Shown: positions 32,130 to 44,380 of the stretch, piece after piece
Position numbering within the stretch: the stretch's first letter is position 1
Layout: each line of letters begins with the position of its first letter
Assembly: GCA_019925105.1 (NCBI GenBank)
Contig: JAHGAU010000001.1
Location: 2,604,001-2,668,000, forward strand
Length of the DNA: 64,000 bases
Direction of reading: 5' to 3'
Origin: Niebla homalea
Lineage: Eukaryota; Ascomycota; Lecanoromycetes; Lecanorales; Ramalinaceae
The notes under the pieces: model-generated
The model's input: the letters and a program-made list of their open reading frames with translations, nothing else
Told to the model about the DNA's origin: nothing
The model's database searches: none
Position numbers and translations under genes: made by a program

Positions 32130-34001
32130 TCACAAGAATCTCGATCTAATTCTCCTCCCATCATTCCCCTTCGGCGCTGCTAGCGGATTTGCGCGTCTGT
32201 AAGCAAGAGCCTCGTCGGCACTGTATGTTGAAGAAAACGGCTTGTGGTACTTTCGAAAAAGTGCTTCCAGCGAAGCCCTTCCTGGCTGCGGCTTCGAAGG
32301 CTCTGAGCGCAATGACGTTTCCTTCCGCCCCTTGGATTCTTCAATCCGCAGATCTTGATTCCTGTAAAGCTTCGGGAAACTTCCCATCATATACCTCTGT
32401 CCGGGATGGGTTTCTGAATAAGCCAGCTTGCTCCTCCGCCATTCGAATTGCTGATAGTCAGCACGGACGAGCGCGTCAAGTTTCCACGCAGTCTCGACTG
32501 TATCCACTCTCATATTATGCAGGAGCTGATTTTGGATGGCTTTGAACGTTACTTGAATAGATTTGATGTGGTAACAGCTTTGCCCAAGATCGTGAGGGGC
32601 GCTAGCGGGGTCTTGGAGGCACATTAGATAAGGCCGTGATGCTTGATGTTCGAGTATACGTTCAATTGCAGCTTGCGCGTCGACCTTTGGGTCCAATGGC
32701 TTGTCATTGGCAAACCAATCGTCCTTGATCTTCTTCTTGTTAAAAACGCGAGGTGGATCCGCAGTATACGCTCCATTAGTAGTGTCTAATTCCGCCCAGA
32801 ATTTCAGGATGTAGAGGAGTTGATCTGCAAGATCTAAGCATTTGAAGTCCTTTCCTAAAAACTTGAGTGCCGTGATGATCATGACAAACAATGGATAGGA
32901 TCCTATACCGCCCTCCCTGGCCCCTACAAGATTGCGTACCAACAAAGCCTGCCTGAAGACGTGGTATAAAGGTTTCACTGAGGGCATGTCTTCAAGATAT
33001 GCCTTCGTCATCACTTTTCGGCTGTCGTGATTCTGCCGGCATTGGAACTGGATCTCTAAGTCCGTGGCACGATGTACAATCGAGAGAACCGGCACGCGAG
33101 AGTTGAGAAGCTTAATTTTTCTAAAATTGGTCGTGTCTTCCCTGAATCGATTATGGAGGGGCACTAACCAATCGTGCATTGCCGTTCTTTTCTTCGAAGG
33201 GTCCAGAGCTTCGACGTCCCATTCGGGGCGGTGGACACCAAGGTCGATATCTGAAAGGGGCGTCTCCAAGCCCGTAGCACGCGATCCCATCAGCTCGACT
33301 GTGTACTCACCATCCAGAGAATCTTTGATGGTAGAAAGCGCAAGACTCGCGGCGCCTGATTCTGCCAAAGAAGGTCTCATATAGTTGCCAAAGGCTTCAA
33401 TTTCGGCTGATAGTCTGTCGCTAGCATTCTGATGGGCTCTCTCCAAGTACAAGACCCACGGGCGTCTCATTCGCGCAGCTCTGACCTTGCCTTCCAACTC
33501 TAAATCCCATTCACTAAGGAGAGCTCGCGCACTTCCTATTTGCGGAGGCGCCAATGTTTGCTTCATAGAGCCATCTCGGCTTGTCAAATTCTTTCCACCA
33601 ACCCTCCTGATATCTGGCTTTTGCATTGCGTCCGCAATGCTTTCGGTCCTATGCTTTTGTATGATTTCGGACGAGCCATACACGTAGCCTTTGGATCGGT
33701 CATTCCGCTCTACCCTTGTTTCCTCCGGACTGTGCTCGATACGGTTGTAATCTTGATGAGCTTTCAATGTAGCGGACAGATCGTTGACATCTACGTTTTT
33801 GGCGCGTTCCTCGAGGGATTGTCGCAATCTGGGGTCCCGGACCACATGATCACCATCGTTTATGATACTTTGAGTGGAAGATGATCGTTTGGGTGAGACG
33901 CGGAAATGAGGAAAGTGCCAATCATGGTTGGAGCCTGGATCTTGTAGGACACGCACGAGCCGAAAGGCTCTGCTTCGCATACGTTCAGAGCATGTCTGCA
34001 T
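32130..34001 (-). CDS. Non-canonical poly(A) polymerase / nucleotidyltransferase, possibly mitochondrial
   Basis: Intronless frame of 623 residues in the TRF4/Cid1/MTPAP superfamily, which adds A or U residues to RNA 3' ends. The nucleotidyltransferase motif GSRATGLETPLSDIDLGV carries the metal-binding pair Asp251/Asp253 after the GS dipeptide; the third acidic residue probably lies in ATDLEIQF. The PAP-associated domain follows, with GGIGSYPLFVMIITALKFLG as its signature. The N-terminus (MQTCSERMRSRAFRLVRVL and later SPKRSSST) is basic and poor in acidic residues, as in mitochondrial presequences, so a mitochondrial role is plausible but inferred. Residues ~45-170 are low-complexity. The basic C-terminus ends RRIRSRFL. 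It is divergent from the trehalose phosphatase gene. Confidence 0.85.
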   Translation of the reverse strand: MQTCSERMRSRAFRLVRVLQDPGSNHDWHFPHFRVSPKRSSSTQSIINDGDHVVRDPRLRQSLEERAKNVDVNDLSATLKAHQDYNRIEHSPEETRVERNDRSKGYVYGSSEIIQKHRTESIADAMQKPDIRRVGGKNLTSRDGSMKQTLAPPQIGSARALLSEWDLELEGKVRAARMRRPWVLYLERAHQNASDRLSAEIEAFGNYMRPSLAESGAASLALSTIKDSLDGEYTVELMGSRATGLETPLSDIDLGVHRPEWDVEALDPSKKRTAMHDWLVPLHNRFREDTTNFRKIKLLNSRVPVLSIVHRATDLEIQFQCRQNHDSRKVMTKAYLEDMPSVKPLYHVFRQALLVRNLVGAREGGIGSYPLFVMIITALKFLGKDFKCLDLADQLLYILKFWAELDTTNGAYTADPPRVFNKKKIKDDWFANDKPLDPKVDAQAAIERILEHQASRPYLMCLQDPASAPHDLGQSCYHIKSIQVTFKAIQNQLLHNMRVDTVETAWKLDALVRADYQQFEWRRSKLAYSETHPGQRYMMGSFPKLYRNQDLRIEESKGRKETSLRSEPSKPQPGRASLEALFRKYHKPFSSTYSADEALAYRRANPLAAPKGNDGRRIRSRFL

Positions 34002-34704
34002 GTGCTGCTTTTGCTCGAGCGTTCATGGTCAATTGAGAACAAAGTGCTCGTCATGAGCAGAGAGTACAAGAATACCTTTTAGGACTAGACTCAGGGCTGG
34101 AAACACCAAAGATTGATTGTACATATCAATCGCGTGTTACATTGGGTGTCATATGTTACGTTAGGTTCGATTCTCCAAGACGCTTGTCGTGGTGCAGTCC
34201 TCATGAACTTTTTCTTCTCGTCCAGTCTCAGATCATACAATTGTTACTGAAGTTTTCATGTCCTTCTCAACACGTTTAATGCACTTACTAGCCCTCTTGT
34301 CTGCCAATCCCTGGACGTGTCGACAGGCTAGCATTGAGAGCCTCACTGTGTAGGACCCAACATCTGTCTGATGCATTGTGTAACCTGGATTACAGTCTGG
34401 GAGCTTGATTCACAATGTATGAGACCCACCGCTTCTTTGTACACTTCGATGGACCGTAGCTTCTTCTGGAGTCCTGTGCTACTACTATCTGCGATTGCAC
34501 CTTCCTTTCCTGTTCATCTTGCCACATGCATGACAGCCGGTGCCTTCCTGCTGAGTGTGAATCTGTTCGATCATGTACCATCTATGCGTATTCTCTTCGT
34601 TCACGGACGGAATCTTGATCTCATTGAATTATTCAAAGCCTAAGTGACAATCTTTGGTCTCAGAATACATTAACCCTCAAACGCATTATTGGAGCACAAC
34701 AGAA
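34002..34704. other. Divergent promoter region poly(A) polymerase / trehalose phosphatase
   Basis: About 700 bp with only short frames. An upstream exon of the phosphatase gene cannot be ruled out. Confidence 0.45.
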
Positions 34705-36003
34705 ATGAAGAGAGGAGCTGATGATTTGCCTTTTTCTGGCCCGGGTATCGACCCAAGCATGCTAACAAAAGCCATCAAATGCGAACAGACCAAGGAAAAC
34801 TCCGAGTCTCGAAAACCTTCGTACAAGACGGCCAAGACACAGAATCCATCAACATCTAGCGGTACAGCTCAAGACTCGGAAGACGCTGAATCCTCTACGG
34901 CCACGAGTGTATCAGCCATTGGAAAGTCAACATCAGTCGAAAGTCAAGCAGAGGTGGACGTGCTATCGGACGGACAAATCAAGCGTGAGAGCTCTTCTCC
35001 CAGCACTAGGGGAGAAATGGTCGCGTCAGTTCCGTCCGAGCCTGAGACTTCAACCACAAGTCCCGAATCCGAGCTACAGAAGAAATGTACTGAGGCACTT
35101 AGAATGGCCGACAACGTAACGGATCCTGGCCTCCCTAATCTGAGAGAGGAACTACTCAAGAACCCAGACGGCTACTGCCAAGCAAGAACGCGTTTGCTCG
35201 TATTCGACTACGACGGGACGCTTACTCCACTCGTCCCGGATCCTAGCCAAGCAATCGCATCTCACGACATACTCACTGCTTTGGCCCAGCTTGCTTCTGT
35301 CCCACAAAATGCCGTCTGGATAGTGAGTGGTCGAGAGCGCAGGTTTCTGGAAAACGTGTTTCCAGTATCTTCAGGCATCGGCTTAGTCGCCGAACATGGA
35401 GCATACCACCGTTTGTCCAATGACACTGCTTGGCATGGTGACAAAACGCCGACGGAATATGCATGGTGGACCACGATGCTATCGCGCATGGAAGCTTTCG
35501 TCACAACCGTACCTGGTTCACATGTCGAAGTCAAGGATCTGACCCTTGTTTGGCATTATCGAGCCAACCAAATTGAGGGATCAATTGTTGCTCCTGCATA
35601 CCGCAAGTTACTGGAGGCTATGGCAGCACGGTTGGGCTGGTCGGATTGCAAGATATCTGACGGCAGCTGCATCATCGAGATACGCCCGAAAATCATAAAC
35701 AAGGGCTTCGCAGTGCAATCTATACTTGCTGAGATGGAGCGGACCAACGGAAAGCTGCCCGAGTTCCTCCTCTGCGTTGGCGACGACGTGACTGATGAAG
35801 GTAAATTGTGGACTTGAAAGTGTGAAATACGCGCTAACTGGACAGACATGTTTGCCGCAGTATCAGTGTCTAAAGTACTGCCGCAGCACAGATTTTGCTG
35901 CAAGGTGTACTCTGACGTCAGCAGAGGCACAAGCACGCACGCCACCTATCGCGCCGAGGGGCCAGAAGATGTAGGGAAGCTCATCGAATGGTTGGCGGAC
36001 TGA
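34705..36003 (+). CDS. Stand-alone trehalose-6-phosphate phosphatase
   Basis: Exons 34705..35800 and 35846..36003 give 417 residues. The enzyme dephosphorylates trehalose-6-phosphate to trehalose in the cytosol. It is a HAD-superfamily protein: motif I LLVFDYDGTLTPLVPDP contains Asp168 (nucleophile) and Asp170; motif II is AVWIVSGRERRFLE; the substrate-cap motifs are GLVAEHGAYHR and LTLVWHYRANQ; the late motif is IIEIRPKIINKGFAV; motif IV VGDDVTDEDMFAAV is created by splicing out the 45-nt intron. The first ~165 residues are Ser/Thr/Glu-rich and disordered. In yeast Tps2 the phosphatase is fused to a synthase-like domain, which is absent here. The first ATG in the frame is 34705 (context AGAAATGA), just after a region open only from a TTG. 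Confidence 0.92.
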
Positions 36004-37042
36004 TGTCCCTAATGGCTTACCTTTTCTGTGAGAAAGAAGGCAACTCGTGCCTCTGGCATTCCAAAATGTGAACGCGAGAATGTGTCCGAAAGTTGTCACT
36101 TGCTTATTCGTACTGCTAGCCTTTATATGATTACGAGATGAACATCCAATAGACAGTGAAAATGATCACTGGAATGCTCCTATCGAGACTCTCGGACCCT
36201 GCTAATAGCTACCCGGGTAGTCCTCCGGGCCTGATTGCAAGAGCCGTAGAATCATTTCTTTTTGTGTGCCGAATAGAGAAGCACTGGGCATTGGACGCAA
36301 AGCCAATCCTTGCTCCATCAAGCCGTCATCATACTGAAGTCCGCAGATCAGAAGGCCACGCGTCACCAGCACAGCACCGGACCTGGAGAAGGCGTGAAAG
36401 AAGGCTGTGGAGATCCTCACTGTACCTTGAATAAGGCCCTTAGGGTCCAACGTCTCCTCTCGAATTCGTGTTCTGGGAAGGTCGCAGTCGAAGGCAACAA
36501 GAAATGTCCCCATTGACATTTGATGCGACTCGGTTCTAGTTCTTGGCTACCTAGCGTGCTTGGGTTGCCGGGACCAAGTTGGCTGTATTTACTTCTATTT
36601 TTGGGCGATTGGAGAATTAGGTCATCCACCACGAGCTCGAGAAACCTGCAGGAGCTTGAACAATGCTATTGTATATTATTTGGGTGCCATTTTGAGACAT
36701 GCGATGATCTCGCTGTGAATGTGAATACTTCCTGAAGGCCGCCACGTGGAGCGACAGCCTCCGTCGTCCCCAGCCACTTTTTTGGCCGCTCTGCCCTATC
36801 GGATATTTCTACTGCCCAGCAAAAAAGGCATGAGTGCTCTCGCTATCCTCGTTTCTCTTTCAGGTCTAAAAATTACGGGAATATAGACCTTGCATCCTGA
36901 GCCTTTGCCTCCTCCCAAAAGCTCGATCAAGTCGTAGCAGCCTCGGTGGCCACTGAGCTCCAACTTCTACGTCTTACTTATCAGCGGGACTGATCCAAGT
37001 GGGAACTCGACGCTGCTCCGCAATTGCGCTTGAGCCTACAGC
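36004..37042. other. Intergenic region, no confident gene
   Basis: About 1 kb between two plus-strand genes. A minus-strand frame at 36202..36519 (105 codons) is the only notable one and has no recognisable features. A CCACGTGG E-box palindrome lies at 36742-36749, about 300 bp before the C2-protein gene. Confidence 0.45.
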
Positions 37043-39713
37043 ATGGCTGTCAAAGGCCAAAAGCCATCCCTCAATGGGATGCATACCGCTGGCATCTATG
37101 CTGATATGACCGTGGACGGCCCTGAAATTGGGACCTTGGTACTTGTTGTGGATAAGGCCAAGAATCTTCCGAACAGGAAGGCGATGGGCAAGCAGGATCC
37201 ATATTGCGCCGCCAGACTGGGGAAGGAAGCCAAGAAGACGGACACAGATAAGCGAGGCGGACAAACACCGAAATGGTGGGTAGTGTGACAGATTGCCATG
37301 AACCGATATTAATTATTGTAGGGATCAGGAATTGCGATTCACTGTCCACGACTCGGCCGATTACTATCAGCTGAAAGTTTCCGTGTTCAACGACGACAAG
37401 AAGACTGAGCTCATCGGCGAAAGCTGGGTGGCATTGGATAAGATTGTGATCCCGGGAGGAGGGCAAAGCGACGTGTGGCACACTCTCAATTGCAAGGGCC
37501 GATACGCAGGAGAAATCAGGATAGAACTGACATACTACGATACGAGACCGAGAGATGGAAAAGTAGACGATCACCAAAAAGTTACACCGACCTCCAGTAC
37601 CCCTGAAGGTGGAAGAGAGTCACTTGGAGGGCCTCGTCAACCCAAACCTGTGAAAAGGAGACCGCTGCCAGCAGATCCTACCGGCACAACTCCGCCAGCT
37701 CAACTACCCCACACCCCGCCCCATGCTCTACATCAACAGCAGTCCGTGACACCACAATCCCGCTACGTTGAATCACCTAACGATTACCAATTCCACACAC
37801 CACCTCAGGAGGGCTACGCAATCTCGGAACAGAATGTCTTTGAGCGAGAACCCCTAGAATTGCAGCATCCAAAGCCTCTTCCAAATGGGCAGCGGGTGCC
37901 TTCTCCTCAAGGGATACCCTCTCAGATGTACAATTCGCGCACATACAATACTCGTACTCAGCCTGGGGAGACCTACATAGACTCTGACGTCGATCCTTCT
38001 CTTCCGCCAATTCAGAATGGCTACAGATCAAGTCCGGAGCCTCGATTTGATATTGGATCCAATTCTGAGGCGACTGGACACTATACCGAGCAATACGGGG
38101 GTTCTCCTTACGATCCCAGTCCTCTAGCTCAAGAGCCTTATCAATTATCTGCGCCGCCTGTCGCAAGGCCGGTACCTGATCATACACACTCCCAAACCTC
38201 TCCCTTACCCATCGTTGGAAGTTATCAAAGATCGACATTGGCAAGTCCTGGTCAACGCTCAGCAGGCACACCACAGCGACAGAGTGCCCAGAATGCGTAC
38301 CCTAACATTAGCAATGGGCAAGATCATGATGATGCTCCACCACCACCGCCTACTCATAGATCCAGCAACTCGCGTGAAGATTCCCTCACGTTTGATCATC
38401 CAGATCAACAAGCACCCACATATCTACATCGACCGGCTCCACTCAATGTTCGTAATGCCAGAACGAGCATCTCTGGTAGCCCTCTGTCACAAATTCAGAA
38501 TGTTCATGCACAGCACGAACATCTACCCACAACGACACCGTCACATTCGAACGGCTACTCACAGCCTACCACTGCGAGAGCGACCCCAACCGCCAGCAGT
38601 CCGCTTCGACAAAGAAGATCGCAGTCTCCAATGAGAGATTTCCCTCAGGCTACGCCACCTAGTCTGATTGCAGGTTATGAATCTAGCGTTGCTGATGACG
38701 AGTCGGAACGATTATGGCGCGAGCAAATAACGTTACGACAGAGCGTTCAGCCGCAATCGATACCACAGCAACGGAGGTTCATGCCGACCTCTCAAAGTTC
38801 AAATAATGTGCAAGCGTATCCTTCAGCTTACGACTCGGCCCCGGATAGAAGGGTGCACAGAAATTCTGCACCTGTGATCAAACCTCGCACGGTGAGCCCA
38901 GATCCCCGACGACCCACACGTAAATCTGTGAGCCCCAGACCTGAGTCCGAGTACGGAGAAAGGAGGCAATCCCAGCAGCCATTTTCGCCAGACTCGTTCG
39001 ATGCTTTCAATCCGCACGTAGCTTCGTCGAGTGGGTCGACTCAGGAAGGGGCTCGGTATACTACTCCCGAACAAGCACGAGAGGCCTCAATGCAGCATGA
39101 GAGGGATGTTAAGCGAGGAGGAGGACCAATCATTGGCCACGATGGCCGTATCATTGACCCTTCGGACCATCTACCAACTGACACGTGGGCTCCTGAACCG
39201 GAACCCAAAGTGCCCAAAAAGGGGCCAGAAGTAACCCTCAGGTTCAGGCATAGCCCTCAAGGAGCGCAACCCATGCCTCGTGCACCACGACGGCCATTGT
39301 CCGAAGCTCGTCCCAACGCTGCGCCAACTCCAGTGTATGCGCATAGTGCAGACACTTCGCCTGCAACTGCGAATCGATCACGCTTGCAGAAGATATCCAC
39401 AGCCGCAACTGCGCATCCTAACTCAAGCCCAGCTGTCCCCACGCTCAATACAACCATGCCCCGGCATGCTATGCACAGGGCGGCTGCCTCAGATTACCCC
39501 TCGCAGGATCGCGAAAACCATGTGTACAGCGGTAGTAGTCCGATCTACGGGACTCGATCACCAGGCGGGATACCACCTCCCCTACCAGGCAAGATTCCAA
39601 TCGAAAAAAGTCATGACTACGGCGCTAGCGCATTGAGCGAGGAGATGCGTCAAATCGACATTGGCGTTGGTGGTGGAGGACATCGAGCAAGACCTCGACG
39701 GTACGGATTTTGA
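37043..39713 (+). CDS. C2-domain, proline-rich cytokinesis protein (INN1/Fic1-like)
   Basis: Exons 37043..37275 and 37322..39713 give 874 residues. A single C2 domain lies at about residues 28-150: IGTLVLVVDKAKNLPNRK, then GKQDPYCAARLG, WDQELRFTVHD and LIGESWVALDKIV. The 46-nt intron joins TPKW to DQELRF and completes the C2 fold. The remaining ~720 residues are disordered and rich in Pro, Ser, Gln and Arg, with many PxxP motifs (for example KRRPLPADP and GIPPPLPGKIP) that could bind SH3 domains. This is the layout of budding-yeast Inn1 and fission-yeast Fic1, which bind F-BAR/SH3 proteins at the division site and promote septum formation. That function is by family analogy; other fungal proteins with an N-terminal C2 and a disordered tail exist. 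Confidence 0.85.
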
Positions 39714-40952
39714 TGATATGATACATAGCGTGGATACATGTGAATAGAGCACCCATTAAATATAAGCGTATATGACAAATGACATGGAAGATGTGAAGGG
39801 AAGTGAATTACCCTTCGCAATGAGAGCTGGTGCTGCGTTATACGATACATTGCCCAAAAGCCATTTGCAGAATTGGAGTAAAGCTTCCAGGATCTACTCC
39901 ACTGAGTGAATGCTGGACCAGCAGCCAGAATTGCTCTATACGATACAAGACTGCCAAGACGTTGGTCGAATTGGTAGAATTGAAGGAAACGCTCTTGAGA
40001 TCTTACCATTCCAGTAGCAAAGTCGTGGATTGCACTCAGCATGCAATGAGAATTTGCACAGAGATGTCCAAATTCAATGTCTGGCTCCTTCTGGCATCGG
40101 AAACACTCATTGATGATCGTCGCATGGAGGATCGGAGGCGTCAAAGAAAGATATGTGTCCGAGGTACGGCTTGGCAAGGCAGTCTGCATCCGGCACGGAG
40201 CTGTAGGTTTGTCTCCCCGAAATTGTCACGAATATGCAGTGAATGCACGAGCACGTGTCTGTTCGGGCGGGGGTTGGCAAACTTTTGTGCAAGTGTCTGA
40301 GTGAGCCGGGGTCCACCCCTTGTGCCACTGCGGTCAATCGGGACTAGCTCCAAGCTCCGATAAGCGACAACATTTGTTCTCCTTCTTGTACCTCAAAGGA
40401 AAATTTGGCCTGCTCGGAAAATCTGCCAGACCCTCATTAGTCATTTACAACTGTAAACACCAAGCTGACATAGTTTTCAATTATTCTCATTGGCGTTAGT
40501 TGAAGACTCTTTCTAGAAGCTTGTTCAATTCACAAGAAACACATATCTACAATGTCCTACTGATATTCAGTGTTCTGAAAGGAATTGCAGTGCTACTTGT
40601 TCTTCCATCGATGTGATTCTTTTTCACCTCCCTTGTTATGCATTCCATTGGCGTACTTTTAACCTTTAGCAGACCTGATAGTAAGACAGAGACGCATGAT
40701 ATGGATTGAAAAGGAAAGTCTGGGAGGTTAACAGCTTTCAACCTGGATAAATCATGTGCAAGAATCTAGATGCGGAAGCAAGACGCAGCTAGGCTCAACG
40801 AATTACTACCCTGGGTAAGTAGATCACGGAGGTAGTCCCCATAATTTGGTTAATTTCGCAGGGGCTTTCTGAAGCATTCAGTCAGTCTGGTCTATATTAT
40901 GGAGCTGTTTCATCGTAGAAGGTCATGCTGACTCCCTTTATACATAGAAGCA
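39714..40952. other. Intergenic region, no gene seen
   Basis: About 1.2 kb, moderately AT-rich, between two plus-strand genes. It should hold the helicase promoter. Short frames on both strands show no recognisable content. Confidence 0.5.
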
Positions 40953-43586
40953 ATGGCTCAAGTAAAAGAGCGCGCCTCCTGGAAGGCGGACGTATACTCC
41001 AAGGATTTCATTCCCCAGGCTTTCACTGCTATCAATGACTCGCCAGCCGCACCCGTCCCACCTCCATCCTGTATGGAGATCAATTTCGAAGCCTATGTAG
41101 CCGCCTTCGCTGGATCGGCCTTTCTAGAGCCGCTTCAAAGGCCCATTAGGCCGTATTGTGATCCTTCTGAGCCAATCACGGACCTTCTAGAACGCTCTGC
41201 TGCCACTTCGTACCAGCGTTTCTGGGCAAATTGCCTTGCACTTGAAATAGACGCATATGCTTCAGATTTGGATGATTATGCATTGTTTGGAGTTCGGTTG
41301 TCGCCTGTGTCAGATTCAATGCCTTTGTACAAAGTAGCGTTCCCGGCACTTTCGGACAGCCATCCATCTATATCGCTTGGCCAATCCTTTTTCATTCGCC
41401 AGCTTGTCATAGATCCTCAGACAAACTTACCGTGGGGCATGGACAAGTGGTTATCGTGGGGCGGTGGTCAAGAACACGGGACAATAGCACCCGGATTCAC
41501 TGGCTACGAGATCGAAGCGACTGTCTATAACATCAACAGGCCTCAAGAAATGCTCATCTTGCAAGCTCATGGCCTTATGCCCACTGCAAACATGGCTTGT
41601 AATATTCAGATTGGTGTCCACGGAACAACATTCACAGGCATGCAACGTGCCATTACGAGCATCGGAGCATTGATAACGACAGAGTCCGACTTCTGGCCCG
41701 ATTCTTGGATGCGACGGATGTTGTTCCCAGCAGCAGAAGACGGCATCCCCTTGGACAATCTATCTTCACAGACATTTGGGACTGACTGGTACGATGAGAA
41801 GCTCAATCACGAACAGCGGGTATGTGACCTCATATTCCAGAATGTATAAGACTAATGCGTAATGTAGAAAGCAGTGCATTTCATCATGAAACGTGAGTAC
41901 GGTGAATTACCGTTCCACATTTACGGGCCTCCCGGTAGTGGCAAGACCAAGACGGTATGTGAGGTTGTGACACAAATGGCCAAGGATCCTGTGTTTCGGG
42001 GTAGCATTCTGCTTTGTGCGCCTTCAAATCCCGCCTCGGACGTCTTGACTGATCGCCTGAGCGCTCACTTTGAACCACGAGAAATGTTGCGATTGAATGA
42101 CTGCTCAAGGACCTTCGCCGAAGTGCCAAACAAGCTGCTACCGTATTGCTTCGTCAAAGATAACATCTTCAATCTACCGACGCCCCAAGATCTCATGAAG
42201 AAGAAGATAGTGGTGACCAATTGTCGCGATGCGGATATCCTCGTCAAAGCGAGGCTGACCAATCGGGACATTGCAAGTCTTCAGCGAGACGTCACCAGAA
42301 TGCTCTATCCATATCACGAGTCATCGGACACCATGCCATGCCACTGGCTGGCTCTGATCATCGATGAAGCGGCCCAAGCGACTGAGCCGGAGACAGCGAT
42401 CCCGATGACCGTTGTAAATCCGCATCCTGACTTCAATGACGACCCCAGCCCCGCTTTTGTCATGGCTGGCGACGAGCATCAGCTCAATGCTCGCACGTCG
42501 ACTCACGCGACAGCCTTCAAAACCTCTCTCTTCGAACGACTAGCAACCAATCATCCTTATTCTTCTCACCCACTAGCTCGCAAAAACGTTGGCCGCAAGC
42601 TCAAGAAGTCGACCATCATCCATCCCCCATTCGTCAACTTGACCCGAAATTATCGTTCGCATCCAGCCATCTTGGCTTTGCCCTCGGCGCTCTTTTATCA
42701 CAATACGCTCATTGCAGAAGCTACGCAGACTGAATCCTTACTGTCATGGAGAGGATGGAGGGGCTCCAAGCGGTGGCCCATCTTATTCGCCTGTAACGGT
42801 GGCATTGATGATTGTGAAACTCTCACGAACTGTGGCACTGGCTGGTATAACGTATGGGAAGTTGAAAAAGCCATTTCTTATGCACAGAGCCTGCTTCAGT
42901 CGAGGACAAATATAGCAGTTGAGGAGATCTGCATAATGTCTCCGTTCCCCGCGCAGGTGCGACATTTGCGACAACGAGCAAGAGAGAAAGGCATGCATCG
43001 CCTGAATATTGGGCCCATGGAGGCATTTCAGGGCCTTGAGAGTCGAGTCGTCATCATCTGTACCACAAGGGCAAGGTCTCGCTTTCTGGAAGGTGATGCC
43101 TCAAAGGGGATGGGCATCATTGGTAATGAGAAGAAGTTCAATGTAGCTATTACGAGAGCAAAGGAAGGCCTGATTGTAATCGGAAACCCCTGGACCATGG
43201 CAACGAATTATTACTGGAGACAATTTCTACGATTTTGCCATCGCAATGGCCTTTGGGCCCTTGACAAAGCAGATGATAAGCGCATGGATGGTTTACAGGA
43301 GTGCCAGACTAGTACGTGGGCGCCGCCTCCTGCCATAGCAAGTAATGCGGCTAAAGCCGAACATGACGTGATCACGAGCATTGAAAGTGCCTATACGCTT
43401 GAGGCGAGAGACCGCAAGATGGCAGATGATGGGAAGCTGCGAAGACTTGGTGGCTACGATGGCTCTGATGGTATGTGGGAGAGCGGTGTCGATGCCGAGG
43501 AATTAGTGGCGATTGGCGACAGGCTAGGACAGGAGCTGAACCTCCAGGACGAATTTCAGGAGGACAGCTCTTCAGACGAGACATGA
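40953..43586 (+). CDS. SF1 RNA/DNA helicase of the UPF1/MOV10 group
   Basis: Exons 40953..41819 and 41868..43586 give 861 residues. The first ~285 residues are a poorly conserved accessory region. The helicase core follows: Walker A GPPGSGKT at 309-316, motif Ia LLCAPSNPASD, Walker B IIDEAAQATEPE (Asp455-Glu456), motif III-like AGDEHQLNA, motif IV-like NLTRNYRSHPAIL, motif V EAFQGLESRVVIICTTRAR and motif VI KKFNVAITRAKEGLIVIGN. This set identifies an UPF1-like SF1B helicase, closest in style to MOV10/SDE3 and related proteins that act on RNA. It lacks the Cys/His domain of UPF1 itself. The 48-nt intron joins NHEQR to KAVHFIMKRE just before Walker A. The usual Pro after QL in motif III is absent. 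The acidic Ser-rich C-terminus ends EDSSSDET. Its specific role is not predictable. Confidence 0.87.
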
Positions 43587-44380
43587 GTACTGAATTTGTG
43601 GCTCAACATCGGGGCCTATCAAGATATGATTAGGAGCAAGCATTTAGGACGTCGCCTTTGGAACATCACGAAAAGGAAAGACACTGGGACCAACAAGAAA
43701 CAAAAACGAGAAGTTCAGGCCCGAAAACGAAGAAAAAGTTCTATAAGCAAACATAGGACAAGGATACCAAGTCCACAACACATTTGAATTCTGACCAGGG
43801 AGAATTTGTGCTTGAAATAATGGTGGCTGAATCCAAGGACCAGGGCTACTGTACAGGGGAACGGCTAGACATTGCTGAACACAAAGCATGTACGAAAGAG
43901 TGCAGGAGGGAGGGAAGGTGTCGTGATGGAGGCCCACATAGGTGAGAGTGGAAGAGGGTGTAGTTGAGGGAGCTTAAACCATGTACTACCGTGTGCACTC
44001 ATTGACTTGAAGGGACAGCAAAGCAACAGACATGACATTTGCTCGAAAGATTGAGGATATACTGTAGACATCTAATCGAAAGATCGAGAAGATGCTTCAG
44101 GGGTGAAGTATTCCGCCATGTCTCAGACTTCGATTTCTGTAAATTCAAAGATCCTCGACCGGACCCAAAGTCCCTTCATGGACATCTCTGTTCTCATCTG
44201 TCGCACAGTATCGCCCCAAGCAGCAGCAACGTCGCATCAAAATCAGCGCGGGCAACCACCAATAACTCCCTCCTGATGTATCCGTACACCCCCAAATATT
44301 CGACACGATTACCCAGCCATATCCCAACCCATCGGGTCCCCCTCCCCCACATCCCATGCATCCCTCCCCCAACCCCCCAT
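43587..44380. other. Convergent intergenic region, no gene seen
   Basis: About 800 bp between the 3' ends of the helicase (plus) and TMEM234-like (minus) genes. Long plus-strand frames near 44,039-44,821 are shadows of the minus-strand gene. Confidence 0.5.

Noticed and set aside
36202..36519. Minus-strand frame of 105 codons as a small gene
   Set aside because: No start context, domain or splice evidence sets it apart from chance; kept only as a note.
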